Notes under the pieces: model-generated
What the model saw: only the letters and a program-made list of their open reading frames with translations
Told to the model about the DNA's origin: nothing
Database searches by the model: none
Source of the DNA: Guillardia theta CCMP2712
Lineage: Eukaryota > Cryptophyceae > Pyrenomonadales > Geminigeraceae
NCBI RefSeq assembly: GCF_000315625.1
Contig: NW_005434673.1
Coordinates: forward strand, 825,023-889,022
Reading direction: 5' to 3'
Length of the DNA stretch: 64,000 nt
Made by a program: the position numbers and the translations under genes
In this document: in pieces, positions 44,211 through 54,698 of the stretch
Layout of the letters: each line of letters opens with the position of its first letter
Numbering within the stretch: the stretch's first letter is position 1

Positions 44211-44702
44211 ATGGGGAGGGGGACGGCCCAGCTTCTCCGTGACCATGCCGAGGTATGTAGTAAAGATATCTCATGCGACCGACCCCTTATCAGCAAGTCA
44301 CGCTACACCACGGCCTTCGGTCACGTCATACCAGGGCCTTGGATACCGCGTAACAGGCAAGTGGGTCAAGGCGGGCTGTCGTGGCAGCATGTGCTGTTCC
44401 CTGTCGGCCGAAGCCCATCCCCGACCTCGTCGTCCAAATCAGTAGGAGATGGCGAGAGCGATTGCTCAACGGAATCTTCGTCGGAGGACACAGACGACGA
44501 AGACCAAGTGAGAGAGAGGGGCCGGGGGCTTGCTGATGGCATACAGCTCGACGTGATCGAGCCGAGATGGATATCGCTTCCGACTGGCTTCATCTTGGAA
44601 CCGAGACCCCGGAGCCTAGCAATCCGTATCCAAGGACGAGAGGACATGCTGCTGCGGAGCTTACAGGAGGCAGTGTCGAGGTACGGGAGAGTGCGGGGTT
44701 GA
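44211..44702 (+). CDS. k-type family protein, copy 3, 5' end replaced
   Basis: A deletion removed the normal start and first ~16 codons, including DPVPPDEL. The join at 44367 (GTGGGTC to AAGGCGGG) puts the old upstream region in frame, so an open frame from the ATG at 44211 gives 163 residues: a new N-terminus of ~52 residues, then QGGLSWQHVLFP and the rest intact. It also has PTGF for PTCF. The divergent promoter is largely lost, so expression is doubtful. Confidence 0.5.
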   Translation: MGRGTAQLLRDHAEVCSKDISCDRPLISKSRYTTAFGHVIPGPWIPRNRQVGQGGLSWQHVLFPVGRSPSPTSSSKSVGDGESDCSTESSSEDTDDEDQVRERGRGLADGIQLDVIEPRWISLPTGFILEPRPRSLAIRIQGREDMLLRSLQEAVSRYGRVRG

Positions 44703-44966
44703 GTAGGGCGTCATCGCGAGACGACAAGAGAGCAACAATGGAAGACTGATGTAGATATAAAGATCAAAATATAGAGGCTGATAATCGTGAAGACAGAAGA
44801 AGTGGATCATGTCATGGTTTGTTTTTCCTGATGGCGACTGTGCCTCCTGATGAACTCCCGATATGATAAATTCGCCCATCCTCCAACTGTGTCCCAGGAA
44901 CAAGGCAATCCATCCAGCTTTCTGGAGGCGAGCGCTCCGCATTCATACGGTGCTATCCCTAAGTGA

Positions 44967-45169
44967 TCATTCCCGTGCTGTGCACGGTAGTGTAGCGTGA
45001 CAATCAGTGCCGATGAAGTCACGTTTCCTACAAACGCTCCCCGCCGATGAGCAAGTAGAACTCACATCGAGGCCCTCATCCGCACGTGCATCTTCACCTC
45101 TCCCACATCGCATCATCGTTGCCTCCCTCGCCTGGGCCTCCTCGGACTCTAGTCTTCCCTCCATCGTGA
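44967..45169 (-). CDS. Relic third member, inverted, cut by gap
   Basis: Reverse copy of the 43360-43686 frame (3' part, from MEGRLESEEA to CTARE); the 5' part is in the N gap. Confidence 0.3.
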
Positions 45170-45627
45170 NNNNNNNNNNNNNNNNNNNNNNNNNNNNNNN
45201 NNNNNNNNNNNNNNNNNNNNNNNNNNNNNNNNNNNNNNNNNNNNNNNNNNNNNNNNNNNNNNNNNNNNNNNNNNNNNNNNNNNNNNNNNNNNNNNNNNNN
45301 NNNNNNNNNNNNNNNNNNNNNNNNNNNNNNNNNNNNNNNNNNNNNNNNNNNNNNNNNNNNNNNNNNNNNNNNNNNNNNNNNNNNNNNNNNNNNNNNNNNN
45401 NNNNNNNNNNNNNNNNNNNNNNNNNNNNNNNNNNNNNNNNNNNNNNNNNNNNNNNNNNNNNNNNNNNNNNNNNNNNNNNNNNNNNNNNNNNNNNNNNNNN
45501 NNNNNNNNNNNNNNNNNNNNNNNNNNNNNNNNNNNNNNNNNNNNNNNNNNNNNNNNNNNNNNNNNNNNNNNNNNNNNNNNNNNNNNNNNNNNNNNNNNNN
45601 NNNNNNNNNNNNNNNNNNNNNNNNNNN
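45170..45627. other. Assembly gap, 458 N
   Basis: Not a round number, so probably a size estimate. By comparison with the neighbouring unit (46730 to ~47352), about 620 bp would be expected. The right flank has extra bases (GGAAACGGGGTCCGG), a sign of poor sequence at the edge. Confidence 0.95.
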
Positions 45628-45702
45628 GCGACATCGACAGCCCCCTTTGCAGCTCGTCTGGAGGAAACGGGGTCCGGACGCAAGAGCAAGCATGTTGATC
45701 AT
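45628..45702 (-). CDS. k-type family gene, start only, cut by gap
   Basis: Reverse copy of the k start (ATGTCCAACATCCTTGC region), with one-base insertions relative to other k genes that break the frame. These are more likely edge-of-gap sequence errors than real lesions. The remainder is missing. Confidence 0.5.
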
Positions 45703-46066
45703 GCCTCACCCCTGGCCATCGAGTGTCGGGAGGATATCCGGGGCAGCAAGGTTTTTCGATTCGAGAGGGGGGTCGAAAGCCAGCTCGCCTCACTCAAGCG
45801 ATAGCTACCCAACACAAGGCAGCAAAGCCCGTCCTACACTTCACGACCCACTTGCCTGTTACGCGGTATCCAAGGCCCTGGTATGACGTGACCGAAGGCC
45901 GTGGTGTAGCGTGACTTGCTGATAAGGGGTCGGTCGCATGAGATATCTTTACTACATACCTCGGCATGGTCACGGAGAAGCTGGGCCGTCCCCCTCCCCA
46001 TGCCCCTTTACTTATTTCCTGCCCCCTTGTGCTCGGCCGCACACACACACATCAAGGCACCGCAGG

Positions 46067-46390
46067 ATGGCACTCGAGACTGAGATCGCACTGGAGCTCA
46101 AGACGGAAGGCAGCCAGGAGCCCGAGGAGGCCCTGGCGTGGGAGGCCGCGCTCTTCCCGAGGGGCCGCCCGCAGGCGTCCAAGGTCGCGACAGGAAAGGA
46201 GGCAGCGGCGTTGGCGGAGAGGGACGAGGAAGGAGAGGCGTGGGGGATCTCGTATCCGACGGGCTTCAAGCTTGAGGCGAGGCAGAGGAGCCGGGCGATC
46301 AGAGGGACGGGGAAGGAGGGGATGCTGCTGAGGTCGATCGAGGAGGCGATGACAGAAGAAGTGGATCATGTCATGGTTTGTTTTTCCTGA
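46067..46390 (+). CDS. j-type family protein, copy 4, truncated C-terminus
   Basis: 107 residues. Identical to copy 1 through LLRSIEEAM, then joined at ~46350 to downstream spacer, ending TEEVDHVMVCFS. The motif blocks are complete; only the last ~12 residues are replaced. Confidence 0.65.
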   Translation: MALETEIALELKTEGSQEPEEALAWEAALFPRGRPQASKVATGKEAAALAERDEEGEAWGISYPTGFKLEARQRSRAIRGTGKEGMLLRSIEEAMTEEVDHVMVCFS

Positions 46391-46525
46391 TGGCGACTGT
46401 GCCTCCTGATGAACTCCCGATATGATAAATTCGCCCATCCTCCAACTGTGTCCCAGGAACAAGGCAATCCATCCAGCTTTCTGGAGGCGAGCGCTCCGCA
46501 TTCATACGGTGCTATCCCTAAGTGA

Positions 46526-46852
46526 TCATTCCCGTGCTGTGCACGGTAGTGTAGCGTGACAATCAGTGCCGATGAAGTCACGTTTCCTACAAACGCTCCC
46601 CGCCGATGAGCAAGTAGAACTCACATCGAGGCCCTCATCCGCACGTGCATCTTCACCTCTCCCACATCGCATCATCGTTGCCTCCCTCGCCTGGGCCTCC
46701 TCGGACTCTAGTCTTCCCTCCATCGTGAGCTCGAAGCATCTTCTTTCTGGCTGGCATGCCACGGTCGTTGGAGCGAGGTGCATTGGCGGGCACGTGTAGC
46801 ATGAGCTTGAGATAGACTCTAGGGTCTGATGCGATACAAGCTTGGATCTCAT
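46526..46852 (-). CDS. Possible relic third member, inverted copy
   Basis: Complete reverse copy of the 43360-43686 frame, with TMEGRLESEEAQ. Weak as a gene. Confidence 0.3.
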   Translation of the reverse strand: MRSKLVSHQTLESISSSCYTCPPMHLAPTTVACQPERRCFELTMEGRLESEEAQAREATMMRCGRGEDARADEGLDVSSTCSSAGSVCRKRDFIGTDCHATLPCTARE

Positions 46853-47028
46853 ACCTATCTCGAAACAAAGACCATCGCGCTATGCTCATGTCGTGACAAA
46901 CTCAACAAAATCAGTCGGTCTCAGGTTTCGTGCTCTTGTATTGACAAGCAAAATGACATGTGGGGGGGGCACCTCCTTGACGTCAGCTGCAAGCCTTGCT
47001 CTCTTGTCGTCTCGCGATGACGCCCTAC

Positions 47029-47415
47029 TCAACCCCGCACTCTCCCGTACCTCGACACTGCCTCCTGTAAGCTCCGCAGCAGCATGTCCTCTCGTCCTTG
47101 GATACGGATTGCTAGGCTCCGGGGTCTCGGTTCCAAGATGAAGCAAGTCGGAAGCGATATCCATCTCGGCTCGATCACGTCGAGCTGTATGCCATCAGCA
47201 AGCCCCCGGCCCCTCTCTCTCACTTGGTCTTCGTCGTCTGTGTCCTCCGACGAAGATTCCGTTGAGCAATCGCTCTCGCCATCTCCTACTGATTTGGACG
47301 ACGAGGTCGGGGATGGGCTTCGGCCGACAGGGAACAGCACATGCTGCCACGACAGCCCGCCTTGCAGCTCGTCTGGAGGAACGGGGTCGGACGCAAGAGC
47401 AAGGATGTTGGACAT
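47029..47415 (-). CDS. k-type family protein, inverted copy
   Basis: 128 residues, same protein as copy 2 (PPDEL, VGDG, RIQG, PTCF). Divergent from j copy 5 with the same ~362-bp spacer. Confidence 0.78.
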   Translation of the reverse strand: MSNILALASDPVPPDELQGGLSWQHVLFPVGRSPSPTSSSKSVGDGESDCSTESSSEDTDDEDQVRERGRGLADGIQLDVIEPRWISLPTCFILEPRPRSLAIRIQGREDMLLRSLQEAVSRYGRVRG

Positions 47416-47777
47416 GCTCACCCCTGGCCAACGAGTGTCGGGAGGATATCCGGGGCAGCAAGGTTTTTGGATTCGGGAGGGGGGTCGAAAGCCAGCTCGC
47501 CTCACTCAAGCGATAGCTACCCAACACAAGGCAGCAAAGCCGTCCTACACTTCACGACCCACTTGCCTGTTACGCGGTATCCAAGGCCCTGGTATGACGT
47601 GACCGAAGGCCGTGGTGTAGCGTGACTTGCTGATAAGGGGTCGGTCGCATGAGATATCTTTACTACATACCTCGGCATGGTCACGGAGAAGCTGGGCCGT
47701 CCCCCTCCCCATGCCCCTTTACTTATTTCCTGCCCCCTTGTGCTCGGCCGCACACACACACATCAAGGCACCGCAGG

Positions 47778-48104
47778 ATGGCACTCGAGACTGAGATCGC
47801 ACTGGAGCTCAAGACGGAAGGCAGCCAGGAGCCCGAGGAGGCCCTGGCGTGGGAGGCCGCGCTCTTCCCGAGGGGCCGCCCGCAGGCGTCCAAGGTCGCG
47901 ACAGGAAAGGAGGCAGCGGCGTTGGCGGAGAGGGACGAGGAAGGAGAGGCGTGGGGGATCTCGTATCCGACGGGCTTCAAGCTTGAGGCGAGGCAGAGGA
48001 GCCGGGCGATCAGAGGGACGGGGAAGGAGGGGATGCTGCTGAGGTCGATCGAGGAGGCGATGAGGAGGCAGTCGCTGAGGGGCGGCCGGGGGGCTCAAGA
48101 GTGA
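47778..48104 (+). CDS. j-type family protein, copy 5
   Basis: 108 residues; ends LRGGRGAQE (copy 1 has LRSGRGAQE). Last gene of the array; its 3' flank runs straight into the start of the next gene at 48189. Confidence 0.75.
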   Translation: MALETEIALELKTEGSQEPEEALAWEAALFPRGRPQASKVATGKEAAALAERDEEGEAWGISYPTGFKLEARQRSRAIRGTGKEGMLLRSIEEAMRRQSLRGGRGAQE

Positions 48105-48188
48105 AGGAGGAAGGGGGAGAAGAAGAATGGGGAGGGGGAGATGTAAGACTGATGTAGATATAGAGATGTAAATAAAGAGGCTGATCAT

Positions 48189-51168
48189 CATGAAGACTGA
48201 GATGCGAGTTCTTTCACACCCACACCATGTTGTTTCCTACCTCGTACCCTTTCTCTTTGTCCATGTGATTTTCTTCGTTGTTGTGTAAGTTTTTCCTTCT
48301 GCTAACTTTTCCTGTTTCATGTGTTTTGTATGTGAACTAGATCTTCTTACAAACGTCGGCAATTCCATCAGCGAACTGAGACGCCATCGGTGCTGTTACG
48401 GCAAGCTGACTCATACAGCACACCACAATGCGTCTTGTCTCTCAGCGGTCTTGTTTCCTTTCTGCAGTCTGCTGCGCTGCTATGCCCAGCCGCATGCCAA
48501 CCTCTTGAGAGTCAACCTACCCATCTTCGCTCTTGTTCTGGCCCTCTGCTTCCTACATCATCGTCCTGCTCCTACTCGTTCCCCTTCACAGGCTCTCACC
48601 TCGCTGCTGCTCCTTGTGCTCAATTCTTGATTTGGTTCTTCCCTTCACCCTTCTCCTCCCATCCCTTCTCATCACGAGCTCCTGACGCTTTTTGCGGAGC
48701 AGGAATCTTCCATTGCTCTCTTGGGGCTAGGAGGTTGACCAGACTCTTGGTGGAGCTAACAGCGAAGTGACAAGTGTCGACGCTGACGAAGCGCAGGAGT
48801 GATCATGCTCAACATCTACCTCGGGTCTCAACCGTGGCGATCTCTCCTCGTTCTTCTGGTACTCGGAGGGATAGAGGAGGTTGTGTTGCTGACGTGATTG
48901 TATCTCCCTGCCAAAGATGGTGGAAGCTCTCAGAGCAGGTGTCGTAAGACATTGTGGTCCCTTTCTGACACCCGTGGCAGTCTTGTGCGCAAGGATCCTC
49001 GACGAGCTGTGCTTTGCTGGAGCCCTCCGGCACCCGCGAGCATGTCCAGACAGAGCCCGGGCATGCGCCATCACAGGGGGGGTGCAGCGCCGACCAAGCA
49101 GATGGCAGGCGCTAGGGATGTTGCAGCATGGAGGCAGAACTCGGAGGGTTCGAGCAACGTTGTGGAGATGTCAACAAGAAGGCTCGAGCGGTAACTCAGG
49201 GAGCGACTTTGAGATTGAGTTTGACTGATGATGATGCTTGCAAGCCGACAACTCAAAGGACACGGGCTATGACGAGCTGGATGAACTGGTGAAGAAGGAG
49301 AAACAGTCTCTCGATATCGAGGAGCGGAATCAAAGTGATGTCGTGGATGAGTAGGAAAGGATGGGTTCTGACAGTTGCTACCTGTTTCATGCCAGGACCA
49401 AGAAACTGCGTCCTCGCAATTCTGCGAGCCAAGAGGTCAGAGTCAGGGATAAGCGCAACGGAATGACACGATTTCTATGGCAGCATTTCCCCGGTGCCAG
49501 GGCTGCCGTCGGTGGACAATGGTGACGTGGCAGATCAGAAGTATGGTGCTGAAAGTCCTTCACCTCTGCAGTGTTCGAGTACTTGCTCGAGAGCCGCGAG
49601 AGCGTTGGAGAAGAGTGGAACATGGGGATGATGTTCTACCTGCCGGAGGTGCAGGGTTAGAATCTCGTGGGCCGATGTGCGATGAGATGCTGACGAATGT
49701 TGTAGTGATGGAGAATGAAAGTGTGGATGAGGCGATCGGTCGCCTTCTGAGAGAGGTAACAATATCATCACCATCACCATCACCATCACCATCACCATCA
49801 CCATCACCATCACCATCACCGTCACCATCTTAATGATCGTTATCATCATCACCACCACCATCTCCATCTCCATCTCCATGTCTATCTCCATCGTCGTCAT
49901 CATCGTTGTCGTCAGCACTACCATCGCAGTCATCACCGTCATTTTCATTCAAGATATCACCTTGAACTCAGCAAAAACTCTTTCCTTGCAGTTCGGGTTG
50001 GAAAAAGGGCAGGCGGCGATCTACCCGAACCTGTTCCAGATACCTGAATATGAGGTTGTGCAAGAGAGAAGTCCTTTGATACTTCCCGACAACGAGGTGA
50101 GTGATGTTTGATGGGCAGAACACCTTACAAGAAATAGACACGTCAGAAGTTGACTAGGCAGACCGATCCTATTTGTACATGTCTAAACACCTCGTAGTAG
50201 CACTGATTCGCACATAACGCCAACATACTGGAGATTCCCTCCCTCACGTGTCTGTACGACAAGGTGCACATGACGACCAAAATCCTGGAGTTTCTGCGAG
50301 CCGAAGCTTTCATCGTCGTGGACTACAAGACTGAGAGTGAGTTGTTGTTGGTGTGATCGAAATGTCTGCAGATGACTGCTGGCCCATAGTGTGCACAACA
50401 AGCCATGAGCTGCGATGGGTTGACACTAAAGATATTCTAGAAGGCTGGCTTGCTGTGAGGCTTTTCGTCTCCCTCCCTTCCTCTCCCTCGTCCTCCTCTC
50501 CCAGTTTTTCCTTGTTCTCTTCCTCCCTCCTCGTCTTTCTCGCCCACCTTGTTTCTCCCTGCTGCTCCTTCTCTTCTCTCCGTTTTCTTCATCCCCTCCT
50601 CTCCACCATGTTTCTCACTCCTTCCTGCCTGCCTTTCAAGATGCCTCCTGGTCGCTTTCATTCGTTCCGCTTGACTCCTTCCTCTCCTTGCCAGGCCACT
50701 GGGGGCAAACCCACGCTTAACTCAGACAACCTGGACTCCGCCTTCCTCTTGAAAGGTTCAAGTCAACCCCTGCTATCGGGCTCTGGTTGTGAGTTGAGAG
50801 CAGACGGCTCGCGGGTGCACGAAGACGTTGTTGCTGTGCTGGCTCGTGTCGAGGTTGGGCCTCTTGCTGACTTGAAGGTCCTTGTGAGCTGCGAGCAGGG
50901 GCTGCGGGAGAGGTGGCCGACCAGGGTGCTGGAGAACTTCCGAGAGATTTCAGGGGTGGGAGAGGAGGGAGGAGCGGCAGGTGGAAGGGTGACTATGGCT
51001 GCAGCAATTCGATCTGATGCGGATTATGGTCGAGATGGATCGATGGCAGGAGGGAGAGGAGGGAGGGGAGGGAGGGGAGGGAGGGGAGGGAGAGGAGGGA
51101 GGGGAGGGAGGGGAGGGAGACGGGCGTTGATGGCAGAGGCGAGGTTAAGAGTAGATGCATCCTTCTAA
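48189..51168 (+). CDS. Hypothetical protein with N-terminal signal anchor, multi-exon, poorly resolved
   Basis: The ATG at 48189 (or 48202) gives a hydrophobic start, VVSYLVPFLFVHVIFFVVV. An intron (GTAAGT to CTAG) joins in frame to SSYKRRQFHQRTETPSVLL. Later exon-like pieces on the same strand: VFEYLLESRESVGEEWNMG, MENESVDEAIGRLLRE, FGLEKGQAAIYPNLFQIPE, EIPSLTCLYDKVHMTTKILE, WPIVCTTSHELRWVDTKDIL and SDNLDSAFLLKGSSQP, then an Arg-Gly-Gly-rich end. I do not recognise a family. The exon before EIPSLTC has a stop near any visible acceptor, so the model is incomplete. Two genes are possible. Confidence 0.35.
49764..49829 (+). repeat. CATCAC/ATCACC hexanucleotide repeat
   Basis: About ten units directly after a GT donor (GAGAG|GTAACAATATC), so probably intronic. 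Followed by related CATCTC and CATCGT runs to 49930. Confidence 0.85.
51052..51122 (+). repeat. GGGAGGGGAGG-type purine repeat
   Basis: Units of 9 bp on the plus strand. In one frame they would encode Gly-Gly-Arg repeats at the end of the preceding gene model; they may equally be non-coding. Confidence 0.8.
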
Positions 51169-51477
51169 CTTGCCGTGTTGAGTCCTTGTTCAGATAAGGA
51201 GTGGGGGAAACAGGAAGGGGAGAGGAACAAACACGGGGGGGGGAGGAACTGGTGCAAGCGAAGGAGGAAGAGGAGGAGAAGTTGGTGTAGCAGACGACGG
51301 AGGAGAACAAGGAGGAGAAGACAAAGAAAGAGAACCACAAGGAGATTGTGTTGATAATCGCAAAGTCAGGAAGGACGTACATCAAGAAATGAAACACTAC
51401 ACTGCTTTACTTTTACAAGAATAAAAAGAAAAATGAAGACAGGGCCAGAGCAACCCTTTGCTCGCTCCCTCTGTCGT

Positions 51478-54364
51478 CTATTTCTTGAATGCCGCCATGT
51501 TTACCCGGAGAGGTCTACCGTTGATCTTCTTCCTGCTCAAACAAATTAATGGCCATCTCCGGTTGACCCCTGCTCTCCTTTCTCCTCTTTCCCTCCCTTT
51601 TCTCACTGGTTTCCACCTTTCCTGTTCTCAGATCCCACTGACCAACTTCTCCGTCACTACAAATCCTTCCTTCCTTGTTCCGTACCCACCCGTTCAACGC
51701 CGAGCATGCATTCTGCGCTTCTTCTGAAGAGCCCAAAGTGACAAAAGCGACGCCCTGAGTATAAGTCAAGAGGAAAACGTTTAATGACTTACACAGTCGA
51801 AGAGAAAGACAGGAAGAAGAAATGCAGAGACAAGAAGGAGGGCGAGGAGGAGAAAGTGAGGAAGAAAAAGTTGGTCTACCTTGAAGGTATTTGTCTCTTG
51901 ATCGTTGAGCATCACAACTCTTTCGATCGATCCGTTGCTACTGAAAATCCTGCACAACTATCAGGTACTTCCCTTCCACCTTCTCCTCTTCCACCACCTC
52001 CGTATCATCATCTCTATCATCCTCCCCCTCCTCCTCCTCCTCCTCTCCCCCCCCTCAACCCCCTTACTCCTCCTTCTCCTTCTCCTCCTCCTCCCCATCA
52101 TCATCCCCATTTCCTTTCTCTTCTTTCATGACACTCACTCTCTAATCGCTGGCTCGTCCATGTTGAAAGACAGGCCTCCAACAAACACCTTCCTCTCGTT
52201 CTCATTGTTCCCCCGCGGCCTGCTACCATGGTCATTCTCCATCCTTCTCCCCCTCCCCCTCCCCCTCCCCTTTCTCCTCCTCCTCTCCGTACCTGCCAGG
52301 GGACTTCCCTCCACCGTCAGACCTCCTGCCCGCCGGAGACATGGACTCGCCTCCCCTTCCTCTCCCTCCTCCTCCTGCTCCGCCGAACGCCCCGTTGCGA
52401 TTCCCCTCCTGCAGCGCCGGCAAGTCCTCCAGGCTCCTGACGGGCTCGAGGACGCAGCCAGGGGGAGAGCCGGCCTGCTCGAACTCCTCCACCTTGTCCT
52501 GCGGAACGTCGAAGGCTGCGCCCATGACCGGCTGCTCCTTGAAGAGACGGATACCCTTGATGCTGGAGACGAGCTCTTGAGGGAGGACCTTGCGGAGGAG
52601 AACAAAAACCATCCTGCTCTCTGCCATGGGCTGAGTCGTCTTGATCACAAAGGTCTTGAACCCTTCGAGGGAGGACAGGAGCGAGCGGGCGGGGAGCGGC
52701 TTCGTCTGCCCAGCGATCACGGCAAGGGCAGCGCAGAGCGCCTTGGTAGCGCCCATGTCCTGTATCATCTCCTCTGCCGTCTTCTCGAAGAGCGGCAGGA
52801 CGTCGCTGTGCACCTCCTCTACAGACAGCTTGATGTCCCTCGCGTTCGCCTTCACGATCTCCTCTGGCTGCGGCGCGCTGATCTGCCGCATCTTCGTCTT
52901 GATCCTCCACTCGATAGCTCGCAGCTGGTGCATTTCCCTCGGAGTGAAGAACGTCACCGCTACCCCGCTCCTCCCCGCTCGCCCCGTCCTCCCCGACCGA
53001 TGCACGTACGTGTCTGCGTCCTTGGTGGGATGGCACATGATGACTAGGTCGACCTCAGGGATGTCCAGCCCTCGTGCCGCCACGTCAGTCGCCACCAGGC
53101 AGCGGAACTTCCCGTCCCTGAACGCCTGAAAGGTCGTCTCCCTCTGAGCCTGCGCTATGTCCCCGTGCAGCACCGCGCAGTCCTGCTTGATCGCATCGTC
53201 GAGCGCAAGCTCGTTCGCCTCCTTCTTTGTCTCCGTGAAGATGATGGTCTTCCCGTGAGACCCAGCATAGCACAGCACGATGTCTCCTATCGTCCTTGCG
53301 CGGGAGTTCCATGGGCAGGGGATACACAGGTGCTCGATCCTAGTCGCCGTCTCCTGCCCCTGCTGTCCGGACACAAGGTCGACATGGGCCGTGTTGTTCT
53401 TGTCGAAGTATTTTTCCGTCGTCTGTGCGATCCAGTCGGGGATCGTAGCAGAGAAGAGCAGGGTCTGCACATGCTCGGGCTTGCTCTCCGCCTCCTCCCC
53501 CATCACCCCCTTGAAGATCTTGTCTACCGCGTCCTTGAAGCCGATGTTCAGCATCTCGTCTGCTTCATCCAGCACGAAGTATCGCACATTGTTCAGCTTC
53601 AGCTGCCCCCTCTCCATGAAGTCGATCACTCGCCCTGGCGTGCCCACCACCCAGTCCACCCCTTTCCTCAGCGCCTGCCCTTGCTCAGCGTAAGCAACGC
53701 CTCCATACACCGTGAGGACTGAGAAGCCATCGGCTGCGACCATCTCGAGCACCTTGGCAATCTGCTTGGCGAGCTCGCGGGTTGGAGAGAGGATGAGGCA
53801 GGAGGGCGTCCTCCCGTACTTCCGCGTGTCCAGTTCCCCCTCCTCCTTGAGTCGAAGCATCTGCTCGTGAACAGGGAGGATGAAGGAGAGAGTCTTACCC
53901 GTCCCTGTCCTCGCTCTTGCAATCAGATCCTTGCCCTCCATGACGTGATTGAAAGTGGCCGACTGGATGGGGAACAAGCTCGTGATACCTCCTGCCTTGA
54001 GCTTCTCTACAGTCTGGTCCGAGATGTCAAAGTCGGTCAGGGGTCTGTTGCCAGCGTTCTCCGAGACAGTCTCGTTGATCTCAGAAGGCTCCTCAGCCTT
54101 CTTTCTCTTCTTTCCAGCCTTGTCGGTCTCCTTCGGCTCCTCCTGCTTCTTCCCTCCTTTCCCCCTCCCGCCCTTCTTGATCTGCTCACCATCGTTTCCC
54201 TTCGATTTCTTGGCTGGCGGCTCGTCATCTCCCCTCCTCCTCTTCTTCTTGTCGTCATCGACCTTGCTCATCTCCTCGTCCTCCTCCTCTCCCTTCCTCC
54301 CCCTCCTCTTCTCCTCCTTCCCTTCGCTGGATTTCCTCTGGCCATCTTTCGCCATCACCGCCAT
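51478..54364 (-). CDS. DDX21/DDX50-like nucleolar DEAD-box RNA helicase with GUCT and C-terminal RRM
   Basis: The ATG at 54364 gives a Lys/Glu-rich N-terminus (~100 residues), then the helicase core: LFPIQSATF (Q), ARTGTGKT (I), PTRELAKQ (Ia), DEADEM (II), SATIP (III), IIFTETK (IV), ATDVAARGLDIPE (V), HRSGRTGRAG (VI). A GUCT domain follows (FKTFVIKTTQPMAES to MGAAFDVPQDKVEEFE), then a Gly/Arg-rich tail. An intron at 52223-52292 restores frame into an RRM: RKVFVGGLSFNMDEPAIRE, IFSSNGSIERVVMLND, GVAFVTLGSSEEAQNACSAL, GRPLRVNMAAFKK, stop at 51478. This class works in ribosome biogenesis. GUCT is the mark of the DDX21 group. An RRM added to a DDX21-type protein is uncommon. Confidence 0.9.
52223..52292 (-). 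other. 70-bp helicase intron carrying a GGGGGA repeat
   Basis: Sense strand GTACGG...GGTAG with (GGGGGA)4. Unspliced, the frame would end after a Glu/Gly-rich tail before the RRM; spliced, SPGS joins to RPRGNNENERK. Confidence 0.85.
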
Positions 54365-54698
54365 GCGCTTCACGTGCAGAGTACCCGTGGTCAGTGAGGA
54401 GATGAGGGTCCTTGTCTCCAAGAGCCTGAGAGTGCGGGCCCGTACCGTACGGACCGCGGCGATCGGATCGGACAGTGAGGCCCGGCGGGCCGGGGCCAGG
54501 CAGCTCTGCGGATCGGATCGTTGGCCGGGCCGCGAGACGCCGGACGAATCAAGGCATGAGGATGCGGGCCTCAGTAACTCAGTTGGGTACAACTTGAGAT
54601 GAAAGTTCATTCCGACTGTCAAGTTCACTGTGACAGCCGAACTTCGGAAGTTGGGCCTTGGCCCGGCGGCCTCAAGTACGGTAGCCAGAGACGGATCC

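Larger units (their letters stand above)
43768..44737. repeat. Array unit 3, internally deleted
   Basis: Starts like units 1 and 2. A small deletion at the 3' end of j (near 43843) and a ~194-bp deletion between j and k (at 44367) shorten it. It ends at the junction with the inverted half. Confidence 0.9.
44738..48195. repeat. Inverted half of the array
   Basis: From 44738 the units run in the opposite direction: relic, k (mostly in the N gap), j, then a second unit with relic, k and j, ending near 48195. A 109-bp insert (44823-44931 and 46382-46490), absent from the left half, shows that the two halves evolved separately. Confidence 0.85.

Noticed and set aside
44967-45804. Long open frames running through the 45170-45627 N run
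   Set aside because: They are open only because N has no stops; the real content is a relic, k and spacer.
40298-48195. CRISPR-like or transposon array
   Set aside because: Units are 1.7 kb gene cassettes without short spacers, transposase, terminal inverted repeats or LTRs.
49535-49948. Met/Thr/Val/Met repeat protein on the minus strand
   Set aside because: Reading of the ATCACC repeat inside an intron; no family signal outside the repeat.
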